Shown here one piece after another: positions 35,115 to 44,460 of a DNA stretch of 64,000 nucleotides. Position numbers and translations under genes: made by a program. Location of the stretch: the NCBI RefSeq assembly GCF_900107505.1, contig NZ_FNQH01000004.1:62001-126000 (forward strand), given 5' to 3'. A model generated the notes under the pieces. That model saw only the letters and a program-made list of their open reading frames with translations, had not been told where the DNA came from and searched no databases. Every line of letters begins with the position of its first letter. Position 1 is the stretch's first letter. This DNA is from Trichococcus collinsii. Lineage in GTDB: Bacteria; Bacillota; Bacilli; Lactobacillales; Aerococcaceae.

Positions 35115-36908
35115 TTAAGTTCGCTCATGCACCAAAGCCAACGAGCCATCCGCGTTCCTTGAAAACTGCTTCATGAACTCCCACGCCAGTTCAATCTGCC
35201 TGAGATCAACAGCATGCGGCATCCTTTTCGCATAGATCAATTCATAGAGCGGCTTGCTCGGATGATCTTCTCTGTGCCATTTGTGATGCAAAAAACGTTG
35301 ATCCAGATCCTCATACACATTTTCATCCGCAATCAAACCTGATTCATACGGACTCTCAGTCTCACGGTCTTGGTCGGCAATGCCGTTATATTCCTTCCAG
35401 TAATCGAACGTTTTTCGCCATGGCCCGTCCGGATCCGTCAAGGACCATTCCAAATCCAACAGACCGATATTTTGGATGACCGGCATCCGGTAATCAAATG
35501 CCTGCTTTTTGGAATCCGCCAGTCTTTTCACTGCGGACTCCTTACCTTCCGGCTCCAACGTAAGATTGCGGACATTCGATTTGGGATTCAATTTCATGAT
35601 GAGCGGTACCATCCCGGATAGCGTTGATAAATAGCCCAGATGCGGCGCATTGCAGGGTGCCGCTGCCGCAAATTTTTCCGGGTACGCGGCTGCCAAGGCA
35701 TTCGTCATCATGCTCCCCATCGAGAAGCCGGAAAGATAGATTCGTGTGGAATCGATGGCATATTTCTTTTCCATATACGTAATCAAAGCAAAAATGAAAT
35801 CAAAGTCGCTTGGCAAACGGTCATCGTCCCAAACATTCCATCTTTTTTCTATCGAAGGCTCGGGATAAACCACTATGAAATTATCCCTGTCGGCTATATC
35901 ATGCCACCCACTTTGCTCGGCACCATACAGCGGCACACAGCCGATGCCATGGAAATAGATGACCAACGGGACTTTTTCTTGGCTATCCCTCAGTTGCGGG
36001 GGAACATATTCATACCACGTGTGCGTTGAGCCATCCGTCAAATCAGGAAAGGATTCATTGACATGCGGTTCAAAACCGCGCTCCGAGAAGTTTGTCCGTC
36101 TCTGATATGTGCCAAAAATATCATTTCGCCAACGTCTGGTTTCGGAAAAAAGATATTCCCAAGCGAACCAAACTTCCTCCTGATCCAGCTTATTTCTGGA
36201 AACGACATGTCTGATGCATTCGTTGTTGCTGTTTGAATAAGCGAGCCGTCCACCCTCTATGCTATTCATCCCGCAGATGCCGTTGCTTTTCCGCAAGTAT
36301 TCTTCCGCCAATTTGTTTTCGCTATTGATGTAAGCCACTTGCGGAGCGTACAGTGCACCGGAAGGAATCCGATAATCGGATGGAAAATCCGAGATCATGA
36401 TTCCGGCAGCATCTACAGGCGAAAGGGATGCCAAGGTAAATATCATGGCAGAAGCGGATTCCGATGTTGCGAGATAGAAAATCATCCCATTGAACCCGGC
36501 TACGCCTGCTTTACCTAAAGCCAGACTCACAAAGCAGCGCTTCAGGAACTCCATATCATTTTCAAGATCTTGCTTCTCTGCGTAGTTCCACCCCAGCTCA
36601 GTTGGATTCGGGAACAACAAAATCAAATGTTTCTCCTCAGCCAATTTATCGAGACCGAAAGAGACCATCAACCTTGCTGCGGATTCCTCATCCGCCTCAT
36701 CCCTCAATATCATCAGCACCTGCGTCTGCTTAGGATCGAAGCAGCCTGATGCGGGGGCATACACATACATCGTCCGATTTTCCCCGACAGCAACCTCTAT
36801 ATTGTTTTCAGGGGTATTCTGAGCTGCGACATTTCCTTCCACCTTTTCCAGGAACAATTTCCCGGCCAACGGTGAGATTAGCGTAACTTCATTCATCGTA
36901 TCTATCAT
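35115..36908 (-). CDS. Large two-part alpha/beta hydrolase (esterase/PHB depolymerase-like), copy 1
   Basis: Cytoplasmic hydrolase of 597 residues without a signal peptide. An N-terminal part of about 280 residues has a weak hydrolase look but no clear nucleophile elbow. A C-terminal alpha/beta-hydrolase domain has the strand VPLVIYFHGIGC near 315, the nucleophile Ser in SGFSMGS near 395, and a likely catalytic His in KRMPHAVD near 565. The ATG at 36908 follows GAAGGG by eight bases, the same leader as its neighbour. It is a diverged paralogue of the next gene. Substrate unknown; a polyester, acylated sugar or lactone is possible. Confidence 0.75.
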   Translation of the reverse strand: MIDTMNEVTLISPLAGKLFLEKVEGNVAAQNTPENNIEVAVGENRTMYVYAPASGCFDPKQTQVLMILRDEADEESAARLMVSFGLDKLAEEKHLILLFPNPTELGWNYAEKQDLENDMEFLKRCFVSLALGKAGVAGFNGMIFYLATSESASAMIFTLASLSPVDAAGIMISDFPSDYRIPSGALYAPQVAYINSENKLAEEYLRKSNGICGMNSIEGGRLAYSNSNNECIRHVVSRNKLDQEEVWFAWEYLFSETRRWRNDIFGTYQRRTNFSERGFEPHVNESFPDLTDGSTHTWYEYVPPQLRDSQEKVPLVIYFHGIGCVPLYGAEQSGWHDIADRDNFIVVYPEPSIEKRWNVWDDDRLPSDFDFIFALITYMEKKYAIDSTRIYLSGFSMGSMMTNALAAAYPEKFAAAAPCNAPHLGYLSTLSGMVPLIMKLNPKSNVRNLTLEPEGKESAVKRLADSKKQAFDYRMPVIQNIGLLDLEWSLTDPDGPWRKTFDYWKEYNGIADQDRETESPYESGLIADENVYEDLDQRFLHHKWHREDHPSKPLYELIYAKRMPHAVDLRQIELAWEFMKQFSRNADGSLALVHERT

Positions 36909-36928
36909 CGGATTCACCCTTCCAAATT

Positions 36929-38557
36929 TTATTTAATGCCTAAAATCTCAGATACTTTTTTGCTCCCCTTAGGCCGATAAAATTGTTTCAAAAATTCCCA
37001 CGTAAAGCGTGCTTCTTCTGCGATTGCACCGTGTGGCATGTTCTTCATCACTGTGACACAGACACGAGCGCTCTGATCTTCCCGGAAATATACTTCTGTT
37101 TGAAACCGATCGCCCTCTTTATATCCTTTACCCAGTGTAAAGTAATTTTCCTCTGTGTATGCTCGGGATAAGCCTTCTTCACAGTGGTTCACTCGCAGCA
37201 TGAATTCAAGTGCTGAATTTTCCTGCGCATTTGCAGCAGGATCATTATCCCCATAGAAAAAAGCACAAGGCATTTCCCATCCGGACTTTTCAAACTCTTT
37301 CATCATCTGAGATACTTCTGGCGCCATTTCTTTTGGCGGTTTGGAATCATCCTTTAGCTGCATACTGCGTGAATCAAACCACGGACCATTGCTTGGCGAG
37401 ATGCCGGCAAATAGATGAGGTCGGCAATATGCCATTTCACGAGCCATTATTGCTCCGTTAGAGAAACCTGTCAAATATACACGAGTTTCATCGATTCGAT
37501 AGTCCTCAATCATCTGTGCAATTACTTTCTCGAACACTTCATTATCTCGAAGCATAAACCAAATATTGCCCGGCGAATCAAGAGACACTAGTACAAATTC
37601 CTGGGTCTCATCCGCTAATAGGTCCCATCCGTTTTTTGTTGTGAACATCCAAGCCGGTTCCCCTCTTCCATGAAGCGTAAACACCAGTGGAAGCCCCGTA
37701 ACCTGATCGGCAGTCTTCTTCTCGGGCAGATGAATAAAATAATCATAACTGAGCTCCCCTACAACTGCTTTTTTTCGGATAAAACGAGGATCTGCATAAA
37801 ATTCTTTCTTACTGTCTATCTGAGCAAGAGTCCCATCCGGGCTATTCTTCCAGCGAATGACATGGTTGAAGCATTCTTCAAAAATCATCTTACTCAGCCT
37901 AGTGTCCTCCGAGGAATAGTCACCCACGAAAAGACGAACCTGTTCTTCCGGGTTATCGTCGGATCTGCTGTTGCCAAAGTAGTCTACTGCTTTTTGCGCT
38001 ATTTCTTCGTTTTCTTCAAACAACCAAAGATGTACAGGAATTCCACTGTTCTTCACAGCGTAGTCTTCACTCACAGTTTTTATCATCCAATGACTGGACG
38101 GTGCCTCTGCTTTAGAGTAGTCATTGGGTAAACCGTTGACCAATGCCACTCCTGCAAACATATTCGGATGACTGACCAGTACGTTGCCAGCAAACGTTGC
38201 ACCCTCTTCATAACCTACCAGATATAGGATCGTTTCCCAACACCATAGGGTTCCCGTGCGTCCCCAGATAGCTTCTCCACTGCGAGTGTGGAAGCTGTTT
38301 TTGGACTCATTATAGATGTCCATCAAGAGAGATACCGCTTCTGCATTCCACCCGTTCAATGCCACAGGAACCACCAGTATTGCTCCCTGTTCTTCTGCAA
38401 TTGCTTGCCAACCAGACTTCAATGCAAACTGTTCAGCAGATTCTATTGAAGTGGATGCTTCGGTTGGTGCGCAAAGATATATGGTTTTACATGGATCACA
38501 GCCTGCCTTACTGGAAATATAATAATAAAGTGCTTTTGTGGAAATAATATCAACCAT
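36929..38557 (-). CDS. Large two-part alpha/beta hydrolase, copy 2
   Basis: Paralogue of the gene at 35115, 542 residues, same layout: an N-terminal region in which an early SAEQFALKSGWQAIAEEQ helix pairs with ILVVPVALNGW, then a C-terminal hydrolase domain with LPLVFTLHGRGEPAW near 290, nucleophile Ser in TGFSNGA near 365 and His in KNMPHGAIAEE near 510. GFSNG is typical of PHB-depolymerase-like esterases. The two genes are 20 bases apart and form an operon with the SDR, starting just after a terminator. Confidence 0.75.
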   Translation of the reverse strand: MVDIISTKALYYYISSKAGCDPCKTIYLCAPTEASTSIESAEQFALKSGWQAIAEEQGAILVVPVALNGWNAEAVSLLMDIYNESKNSFHTRSGEAIWGRTGTLWCWETILYLVGYEEGATFAGNVLVSHPNMFAGVALVNGLPNDYSKAEAPSSHWMIKTVSEDYAVKNSGIPVHLWLFEENEEIAQKAVDYFGNSRSDDNPEEQVRLFVGDYSSEDTRLSKMIFEECFNHVIRWKNSPDGTLAQIDSKKEFYADPRFIRKKAVVGELSYDYFIHLPEKKTADQVTGLPLVFTLHGRGEPAWMFTTKNGWDLLADETQEFVLVSLDSPGNIWFMLRDNEVFEKVIAQMIEDYRIDETRVYLTGFSNGAIMAREMAYCRPHLFAGISPSNGPWFDSRSMQLKDDSKPPKEMAPEVSQMMKEFEKSGWEMPCAFFYGDNDPAANAQENSALEFMLRVNHCEEGLSRAYTEENYFTLGKGYKEGDRFQTEVYFREDQSARVCVTVMKNMPHGAIAEEARFTWEFLKQFYRPKGSKKVSEILGIK

Positions 38558-38596
38558 CAGATTCACCCTTCCCAGTCGTATTGAAAGTAACGTATA

Positions 38597-38626
38597 AAAG
38601 GCTGTCTCGAATGAGACAGCCCCTTT
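38597..38626 (-). terminator. Terminator after the SLC13 permease gene
   Basis: Minus-strand GGCTGTCTC / GAGACAGCC hairpin followed by TTTTATA. It separates the sigma-54 operon from the esterase genes, unless leaky. Confidence 0.82.
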
Positions 38627-38649
38627 AACAAAATGCTCCTACTGTCAGA

Positions 38650-39939
38650 TTATCCGTTCACAGGGAACATAACCATAGCAGCTACACACAGCGCAAGAAT
38701 GCGGATCAGGTACATTGGCACTGAGAACTTCCAGAACTCCGGAAGTTTGTATTTACCCATACCCAAGATCATAGCAGGCATGCCATCGACTGGCATGTAG
38801 CCGCCGTTCCATCCGGATACGACAACTGCAGCTGCAGCCGCGACAGGATTAAGTCCCAAGCTCATGCTGGTTGCAATCGCGATTGGCGCAAAGATGTAGA
38901 CAGAACCCATATTTGATCCCGTAAAAGTAGCACTTGTACTTGTCAGAAGCGCGAAGATAAGGATAAGAATGAATGGATTGATATTGTTGCCCAATGTGTT
39001 CGCCACAACATCCCCAATCATAACGGTGAATCCAGAGTTGGCCAAAGCGTCAGCCACACCGATTACACCAGCCATCATAATGATTACAGGTGCACCCATA
39101 TTGTCACGGACTTCCTTGAAGTCAAGCACGTCGATGATCAGCAAGACTGCTCCTGCAATACCAGGAATGACAAAGGCTGCATTTCCCAAAACGCTCATCA
39201 TCATCATACCGATAACACTGATGATGAAGGCAGCGATGGTGATGGTTTCTTTCCATGCAGGCATCACTGGTGCTGCATTTTGTTGCTGCGCCGCCGCACT
39301 TTCTTCAGAAGCTTGCATGATCGGATGATCCGGCAGCAGACGATAAGCAACCAGACTCCATGCCAAGAACCCAAGAGCCAAGATGAAATTCACGATAGCA
39401 AATCTTGGCATGGAAAGTCCACCGCTATAACCCGCGGTCTCAAGCACGCTAACAGTTACTCCATAGAAGAGCGCTACATTGAAAGGAATCAAAGGATGGT
39501 TGGTCGCAAATCCCAATGGCATCATCAGCTTGGAAGTAGGCATTTTTTTATTGTAAGGGATAGTGGATACTAAGGATAGAATAAGTACATAATAACCAGT
39601 GGCGCCGGCGCCCGCAAGGCTGGCACCCAGCATAACAACGATTAGCAAAAGGGCATAACTCTTATATCCGCCCTTGTTTACAAGAGCGACCATAGCGGAC
39701 TGAACCTTACTGATCAAGCTGGTTTTCATCAGCGCCGCCATCACGACCATAAACCCAGCTACCATGACGACACTTGGGTTTATGAAACCTGCGAAAGCTT
39801 CCTGGACAGTGGACAGACCAGTGACTACCAAAAGAAGACAGGCCATAAGGGGCGGTGCTCCGAAAGCAAATTTGTCGGACATGATCATTACGATCATAAG
39901 AATCAGGATACCAAGGGCGAGAATCATTTGTAGTGTCAT
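38650..39939 (-). CDS. SLC13/ArsB-type permease
   Basis: Membrane carrier of 429 residues with about 11 hydrophobic segments, of the ion transporter superfamily that includes DASS dicarboxylate and citrate/Mg carriers. MLGASLAGAGATGYYVLILSLVSTIP near 110 and SATFTGSNMGSVYIFAPIAIATS near 330 are the two re-entrant-loop regions. The start at 39939 follows GAGGAG. As last gene of the sigma-54 operon it is the obvious uptake route for the acid that the enzymes degrade; the ligand is unknown but likely an anion. Confidence 0.82.
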   Translation of the reverse strand: MTLQMILALGILILMIVMIMSDKFAFGAPPLMACLLLVVTGLSTVQEAFAGFINPSVVMVAGFMVVMAALMKTSLISKVQSAMVALVNKGGYKSYALLLIVVMLGASLAGAGATGYYVLILSLVSTIPYNKKMPTSKLMMPLGFATNHPLIPFNVALFYGVTVSVLETAGYSGGLSMPRFAIVNFILALGFLAWSLVAYRLLPDHPIMQASEESAAAQQQNAAPVMPAWKETITIAAFIISVIGMMMMSVLGNAAFVIPGIAGAVLLIIDVLDFKEVRDNMGAPVIIMMAGVIGVADALANSGFTVMIGDVVANTLGNNINPFILILIFALLTSTSATFTGSNMGSVYIFAPIAIATSMSLGLNPVAAAAAVVVSGWNGGYMPVDGMPAMILGMGKYKLPEFWKFSVPMYLIRILALCVAAMVMFPVNG

Positions 39940-40003
39940 TTTTACATCTCCTCTTTCTTTCATGACTAAGTTGATTGGATATTTTGTTGACTTGGCTTTG
40001 TCT

Positions 40004-40030
40004 CGACGCGGTCAGCTGCTGACCGCGTCG
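40004..40030. repeat. Perfect GC-rich hairpin between two operon genes
   Basis: CGACGCGGTCAG and its exact complement around a three-base loop, between the BNR protein and permease genes. There is no T run on either side, so it is not a normal terminator; it may act as an mRNA processing or stability stem. Confidence 0.7.
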
Positions 40031-40042
40031 GACCGGGCCTTA

Positions 40043-41215
40043 TTATTTTTCTACGCCTTCTCCGGAAGTCGGATTGTACAATCCTTCCGTCTCTCTCTTT
40101 TCTCCGAACAGATCTTCAACTGTAAAACGAACATATTTTACGCAAAGTCTGTTTTTGTATGCATACACCAGGTGCAGAACGCCTTTGCTGTCTTGGTAAA
40201 GTGTAGGATATTCGTATTGGGCATTGTTCGTCTTGTTTTCGATTCCGATAAATCCTTCTGCACACTCGAACACTCTTCCAATCGGCCATGTTTTGCCGAA
40301 GTCTTCCGAAACGGAAACGGCTACCGGGTTACGCAGGCCCGGCCAAGCTACTTTTCCGAATTCGGCATTGTTGGCTGCGTTCTCATTATAAGCTAAAGCG
40401 ATTTCACCGGATTGCAGTTTAATGGCGCTGATGCTTGCATTGTTGTTGGGCAATACATTCGCTTCCGGAACAGTCCAAGTATCCCCGAAATCATGGGATT
40501 CACTCGTATACACATGGTCAGCGAAACGGCTGCGCATGAAGGCTACTAGATGGCCTTCTTCGACTTCAACCACATTGGCATGCACACGACCGTTGCTGTC
40601 CGGCATGCGCACCGCTTTCCAAGTTTGGCCTTGATCATCAGACACTTGAAATTCGGTCGGGTCATTGGTCAACCCTTCTGGCGAGTCTTCGCATAGCCAA
40701 GTGGCGAAAATCCAACGCCCATTGCTTAATATTTGAATAGCTTGTCTTGAGAATGTTCCCTCGCTTGTAAACAGCACTTCCGGATCTCCCCAAGATTGGC
40801 CTTCATCACTTGATTTTTGAACCATAATGATGGAAGTGAATTGCATATTGTCTTTGCCTTCTTGACGGCTTACTTGAGAAGTGTAGATCAACCAAATTTG
40901 GCCATCCGGTGCTCTGAAGAAAGCAGGGTTTTGTTCACTGCGATCAACACCTCTGGACACAATTTCAGGCACTGACCAGACTTGCGTTTCCGGGTCCAAT
41001 TTTGAAACAGTGATAGAGATGTCGCCACTGCCTTCAAAACTTCCGGCAAACCAAGCACATAACAGACCGCCATCTTCGGTTTCGATCAAAGCTGGAGCAT
41101 GCGCTGTATTTTTTCCTCCTGTTGGAATCAAAGCATAGTCCACATTCAAAAATTCATCATGATACACCACACCATTTGGTTCAGATTGTCTAACACTCGG
41201 TAATTTTACTGCCAC
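40043..41215 (-). CDS. BNR-repeat sialidase-like protein
   Basis: Predicted six-bladed beta-propeller of 390 residues. Four Asp boxes (S-x-D-x-G-x-[ST]-W) are visible: SSDEGQSW near 141, SDDQGQTW near 199, SHDFGDTW near 248 and SEDFGKTW near 310. The start, HAPALIETEDGGLLCAWFAGSFEG, and YEYPTLYQDSKGVLHLVY near 345 resemble the sialidase superfamily. There is no signal peptide or anchor, so it acts inside the cell, unlike nutritional sialidases. Being in an acid-sugar operon, it may open a glycoside or anhydro-sugar acid after uptake. A true sialidase activity is not proved. Confidence 0.78.
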   Translation of the reverse strand: MAVKLPSVRQSEPNGVVYHDEFLNVDYALIPTGGKNTAHAPALIETEDGGLLCAWFAGSFEGSGDISITVSKLDPETQVWSVPEIVSRGVDRSEQNPAFFRAPDGQIWLIYTSQVSRQEGKDNMQFTSIIMVQKSSDEGQSWGDPEVLFTSEGTFSRQAIQILSNGRWIFATWLCEDSPEGLTNDPTEFQVSDDQGQTWKAVRMPDSNGRVHANVVEVEEGHLVAFMRSRFADHVYTSESHDFGDTWTVPEANVLPNNNASISAIKLQSGEIALAYNENAANNAEFGKVAWPGLRNPVAVSVSEDFGKTWPIGRVFECAEGFIGIENKTNNAQYEYPTLYQDSKGVLHLVYAYKNRLCVKYVRFTVEDLFGEKRETEGLYNPTSGEGVEK

Positions 41216-41336
41216 TATAATTCCTCCTATAATTGAATTCTTCTGGTTTATATTCTGAATCTAATTTTGCTAACGGTTACATTCGTTCGAGTCACAAGCG
41301 GCATGGTTACAAGGCCCATGCCGGCTTGTTTATGAC

Positions 41337-42233
41337 TTATTTCACGAAATATTCAGAGTAATATTGCTCCAACGTCGCTTGGATCGCATCTTTCGCTTCC
41401 GGTGAAATATAATTGAATGGCGCACGATTATTACCTACAGGCATACCAAGCATATTGGTTGCATTTTTAATGATTGTATTCGGGTTGCCGTATTTAAAGC
41501 AATTTCTGATCGGGCGGATGGAATCCTGGAACACTTTGGCTCCTTGAAAATCGCCTTCCAAGAACTTGGAATAGATCGAAACCATGATTTCCGGTAACAG
41601 GTTGGCTACAGCTGTGATGCCGCCCGCTCCCCCGGCTTGAAGCGTCCACAGGATCAACGAATCATTGCCCGATAGGACAGCGAATTCTTTTGGATCTGTC
41701 AACTCGATATACTGCAGGATATTGTCAAAGTTCCCGCTTGAATCCTTCACGCCAACTATGTTATCCAGTTGCGCAAGTCTCTGAACGGTTTCCGGAGCAA
41801 TAGCATTCCCCGCACGGGCAGGAATGTTGTACATCACGATCGGCAAGTTCACGCTCTTGGCAATTGCTTCATAGTGGTTGTAGATTTCCTGTTGTGAAGC
41901 AGCGGCGAAAAATGGCGCTACAATCGACAATACATCCGCACCCGCAGCTTCAGCGATTTTCGACAATTCGATTGTTTCTCTTGTTGTGGCAGCTCCGGTC
42001 CCTGCATAGACAGGAACTCTTCCTTTCACCTCATCAACAAAAGCTTCGATTACGAATTTTTTCTCTTCCTTGTTGAGGGCGTATGCCTCACCGTTTGTTC
42101 CTAGGCAAAACACGCCATCCACACCGGCAGCCAACGAACGGTTCACATGGTTGCGGAGTTCTTTTTCGTTGATGTCCTCGTTTGCATCCATCGGTGTTAC
42201 GTTTGCGGAAATGATTCCCTTAATATCTACCAC
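41337..42233 (-). CDS. DapA-superfamily pyruvate-dependent aldolase/lyase
   Basis: Class I aldolase of the dihydrodipicolinate synthase/N-acetylneuraminate lyase superfamily, 298 residues. The Schiff-base Lys is in VGVKDSSG near 164, and the catalytic Tyr in MYNIPAR near 135. The position of the DapA Thr-Thr pair reads GTNGEA near 45, which argues against lysine synthesis. The operon of sugar-acid enzymes instead suggests a 2-keto-3-deoxy acid as substrate, yielding pyruvate and an aldehyde. It lies 18 bases after the PdxA-type gene. Confidence 0.85.
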   Translation of the reverse strand: MVDIKGIISANVTPMDANEDINEKELRNHVNRSLAAGVDGVFCLGTNGEAYALNKEEKKFVIEAFVDEVKGRVPVYAGTGAATTRETIELSKIAEAAGADVLSIVAPFFAAASQQEIYNHYEAIAKSVNLPIVMYNIPARAGNAIAPETVQRLAQLDNIVGVKDSSGNFDNILQYIELTDPKEFAVLSGNDSLILWTLQAGGAGGITAVANLLPEIMVSIYSKFLEGDFQGAKVFQDSIRPIRNCFKYGNPNTIIKNATNMLGMPVGNNRAPFNYISPEAKDAIQATLEQYYSEYFVK

Positions 42234-42251
42234 TATTTTTTCCTCCCGGTC

Positions 42252-43283
42252 CTATTTATTTTCAGATAACATACAAGCATAATCGATTGCATTCACCAAG
42301 CTTGCTGCACTTGATATTCCTTTTCCCGCATTATCAAACGCTGTTCCGTGATCGACTGAGGCGCGGATGATCGGCAGACCGAGCGTCACATTAACTCCGC
42401 TAACATCATCCCATTGGCCTTTTTCGCGATTATAGACAAAGCCGACAACCTTCAAAGGAATATGTCCTTGGTCATGATACATAGCAACAACGATGTCGTA
42501 CCAACCGCCGCGAGCCTTCGAGAAAATCGTATCCGCTGGAATCGGGCCTTCTGCATTTATCCCAGCAGCCTTAGCCGCTTCCACAGCCGGTAGGATTTCC
42601 TCGATGTCTTCTGTTCCGAAAAGGCCGCCTTCACCGCAATGAGGGTTCAAACCCGCCACCCCGATTTTAGGCTCCGCAATCCCCAAGCCTTTACAAGCGG
42701 TATTCGCTAATTTGATGACTTCCAGCACGCGCTCTTTTTTGACGAGATCACAGGCCTGGCGCAACGAAACATGGGTGGACACATGAACGACTCTTAAATC
42801 TTCATGCGCTAGCATCATGGAATATTTCGGTGTATTCGTATAATGGGAATAGACTTCCGTATGCCCTGCGAAGTGATGGCCCGCCAAGTTCATTGCTTCT
42901 TTATTGATCGGATTTGTCACTGTTGCATCTATTTCATTTTTCATGGCCAGATCAATGACCTTAACAATGCTTCTGAAAGCAATGTCCCCGGATTGCGCTG
43001 ATACCTTTCCGATTGGGTAATCGAATTCCTCAGTAGCGATATCGATCACTTCGATTTTGTTCGGTTCGAACTTCGCTTCAGAAACCTCTTTGATCGGTAT
43101 GATTTCAATATCTATCACTCCAATGAAGCCAGCTGCCTTTTCAAAAACTTTCGGGTCACCTACGAATAATGGTCTGCAGCGTTCATACAGCGATCCATCA
43201 AGCAACGCTTTTACGCCAATTTCAGGCCCGATTCCTGAAGGATCTCCCATCGTGATTCCTATAATCGGTAACGTTTTACTCAT
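42252..43283 (-). CDS. pdxA2: PdxA-family 4-phospho acid dehydrogenase (PdxA2-like)
   Basis: NAD- and metal-dependent oxidative decarboxylase family of 4-hydroxythreonine-4-phosphate dehydrogenase, 343 residues. Motifs: GITMGDPSGIGPEI near 10, NPINKEAMNLAGHHFAGHTE near 130 with a metal His, and VAMYHDQGHIPLKV near 265. Established work shows that PdxA2 proteins act with DUF1537 kinases to turn phosphorylated C4 acids (D-threonate 4-phosphate) into dihydroxyacetone phosphate. A DUF1537 kinase is encoded two genes upstream, so this role fits better than vitamin B6 synthesis. The start at 43283 overlaps the upstream stop by eight bases. Confidence 0.88.
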   Translation of the reverse strand: MSKTLPIIGITMGDPSGIGPEIGVKALLDGSLYERCRPLFVGDPKVFEKAAGFIGVIDIEIIPIKEVSEAKFEPNKIEVIDIATEEFDYPIGKVSAQSGDIAFRSIVKVIDLAMKNEIDATVTNPINKEAMNLAGHHFAGHTEVYSHYTNTPKYSMMLAHEDLRVVHVSTHVSLRQACDLVKKERVLEVIKLANTACKGLGIAEPKIGVAGLNPHCGEGGLFGTEDIEEILPAVEAAKAAGINAEGPIPADTIFSKARGGWYDIVVAMYHDQGHIPLKVVGFVYNREKGQWDDVSGVNVTLGLPIIRASVDHGTAFDNAGKGISSAASLVNAIDYACMLSENK

Positions 43284-44460
43284 TCTTTTCGCCCCCAGTT
43301 TGATCATTCAGTACAGACAGATAGATTTCCGTGATCTCTTCTTTTGTCAATGCGCGCTTGTTGTTGTCCAACAGTCTGCGCACACCGCTTCCGGCTTCGA
43401 CAAGGAAATCCAAGTCTTTCAGTTCTACGCCAAACCCTGCCAAATCGGTAGGAATGTCCAATTTTTGGACGATATCTGCGATGTCCTCAATCATAACTTC
43501 AGCTTTTTCGTTTATGGACAACGTCGCCTTTTCAGGGTAAACCGTATCACATAAAGCAGCCAGTTCATTGGTTATATCCGGTTTATTGACCCGCATCACC
43601 TTTTCAAACAAAATCGCGTTCGCTACGCCATGCGGGATATGGAACTCCCCGCCCAAAGGATAGGACAACGCATGCACCGCGGTAGTTCCGGAAGAAGTGA
43701 TGGCAACCCCTCCATAGAAAGATCCGATCAACAGTTGCGAGCGTGCTTCCAGATTCGCCGGATTGGCATAAGCTTCACGGATATTGTGGAAGATCAGCTT
43801 TGCCCCTTCAGCGGCAAACATATCACTGAATGCATTCGCTTTGTTGGATGTATAGCACTCCACGCAATGGCATAACGCATCAACCGCTGCGGCTGCCAAA
43901 TGTTTTTGCGGCAGATTTTTAACGAAGACCGCATCCAAGATTGCTGCATCCGGAATCAAGGCATCATTGACGATTCCGATTTTGATTCCTTTTTCAGGAA
44001 CCCCGACGATTGCGTTGCAGGTTGCTTCAGATCCCGTCCCGCATGTTGTTGGGATCAATAATGATTTCACTTGTTTCTTGGCGATTCCCGGCGTTTCCAA
44101 CAGATTTCCGATTGAATAAGTCGCTCCTTTAAGGACGCTAACCAATTTTGCGACATCCAAAACGCTTCCTCCGCCTACTGCGACGATATAATCGGCTGGC
44201 GTATCCCCAATCTCGCTGACAAGCTGTGTCACGTCATTATGGGTAGGCTCTGCTTGGACATGATAGAATATTTCCGAGTTCACTCCCGCTTCACGCAGCA
44301 ACTCCAGAACAGGCTGGATGATGCCCGCGCCTTCGATGCCTTTGTCGGTGATCAGCAGGACATTCTTGACTTCTTCGCTCTCGATGATGTCCTTCATTTT
44401 CAGATAGGAATCATTTCCGGAGAAGACCTTTCCCGGTACTTTTAATTGATTGATTGCCAT
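43276..44460 (-). CDS. Iron-containing alcohol dehydrogenase
   Basis: Group III metal-dependent alcohol dehydrogenase, 394 residues. The NAD motif VAVGGGSVLDVAK is near 93-105; metal ligands lie in AAAVDALCHCVECY near 190-203 (Asp, His) and in HALSYPLGGEFHIPHGVANA near 258-277 (two His). TTCGTGSEAT near 138 is typical. It sits between the DUF1537 kinase and the PdxA-type gene, overlapping both, so it is an integral step of the pathway, likely oxidising or reducing a short hydroxy acid or aldehyde. Confidence 0.9.
   Translation of the reverse strand: MAINQLKVPGKVFSGNDSYLKMKDIIESEEVKNVLLITDKGIEGAGIIQPVLELLREAGVNSEIFYHVQAEPTHNDVTQLVSEIGDTPADYIVAVGGGSVLDVAKLVSVLKGATYSIGNLLETPGIAKKQVKSLLIPTTCGTGSEATCNAIVGVPEKGIKIGIVNDALIPDAAILDAVFVKNLPQKHLAAAAVDALCHCVECYTSNKANAFSDMFAAEGAKLIFHNIREAYANPANLEARSQLLIGSFYGGVAITSSGTTAVHALSYPLGGEFHIPHGVANAILFEKVMRVNKPDITNELAALCDTVYPEKATLSINEKAEVMIEDIADIVQKLDIPTDLAGFGVELKDLDFLVEAGSGVRRLLDNNKRALTKEEITEIYLSVLNDQTGGEKNE

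Noticed and set aside
41337-42233. Dihydrodipicolinate synthase (lysine pathway) for the DapA-like gene
   Set aside because: The GTT motif of DapA reads GTN, and no lysine genes accompany it; the operon context is sugar-acid catabolism.
42252-43283. Vitamin B6 synthesis role for the PdxA-family gene
   Set aside because: No other pyridoxal gene is near, and the gene is fused by overlaps into an acid-sugar operon with a DUF1537 kinase, the known PdxA2 context.
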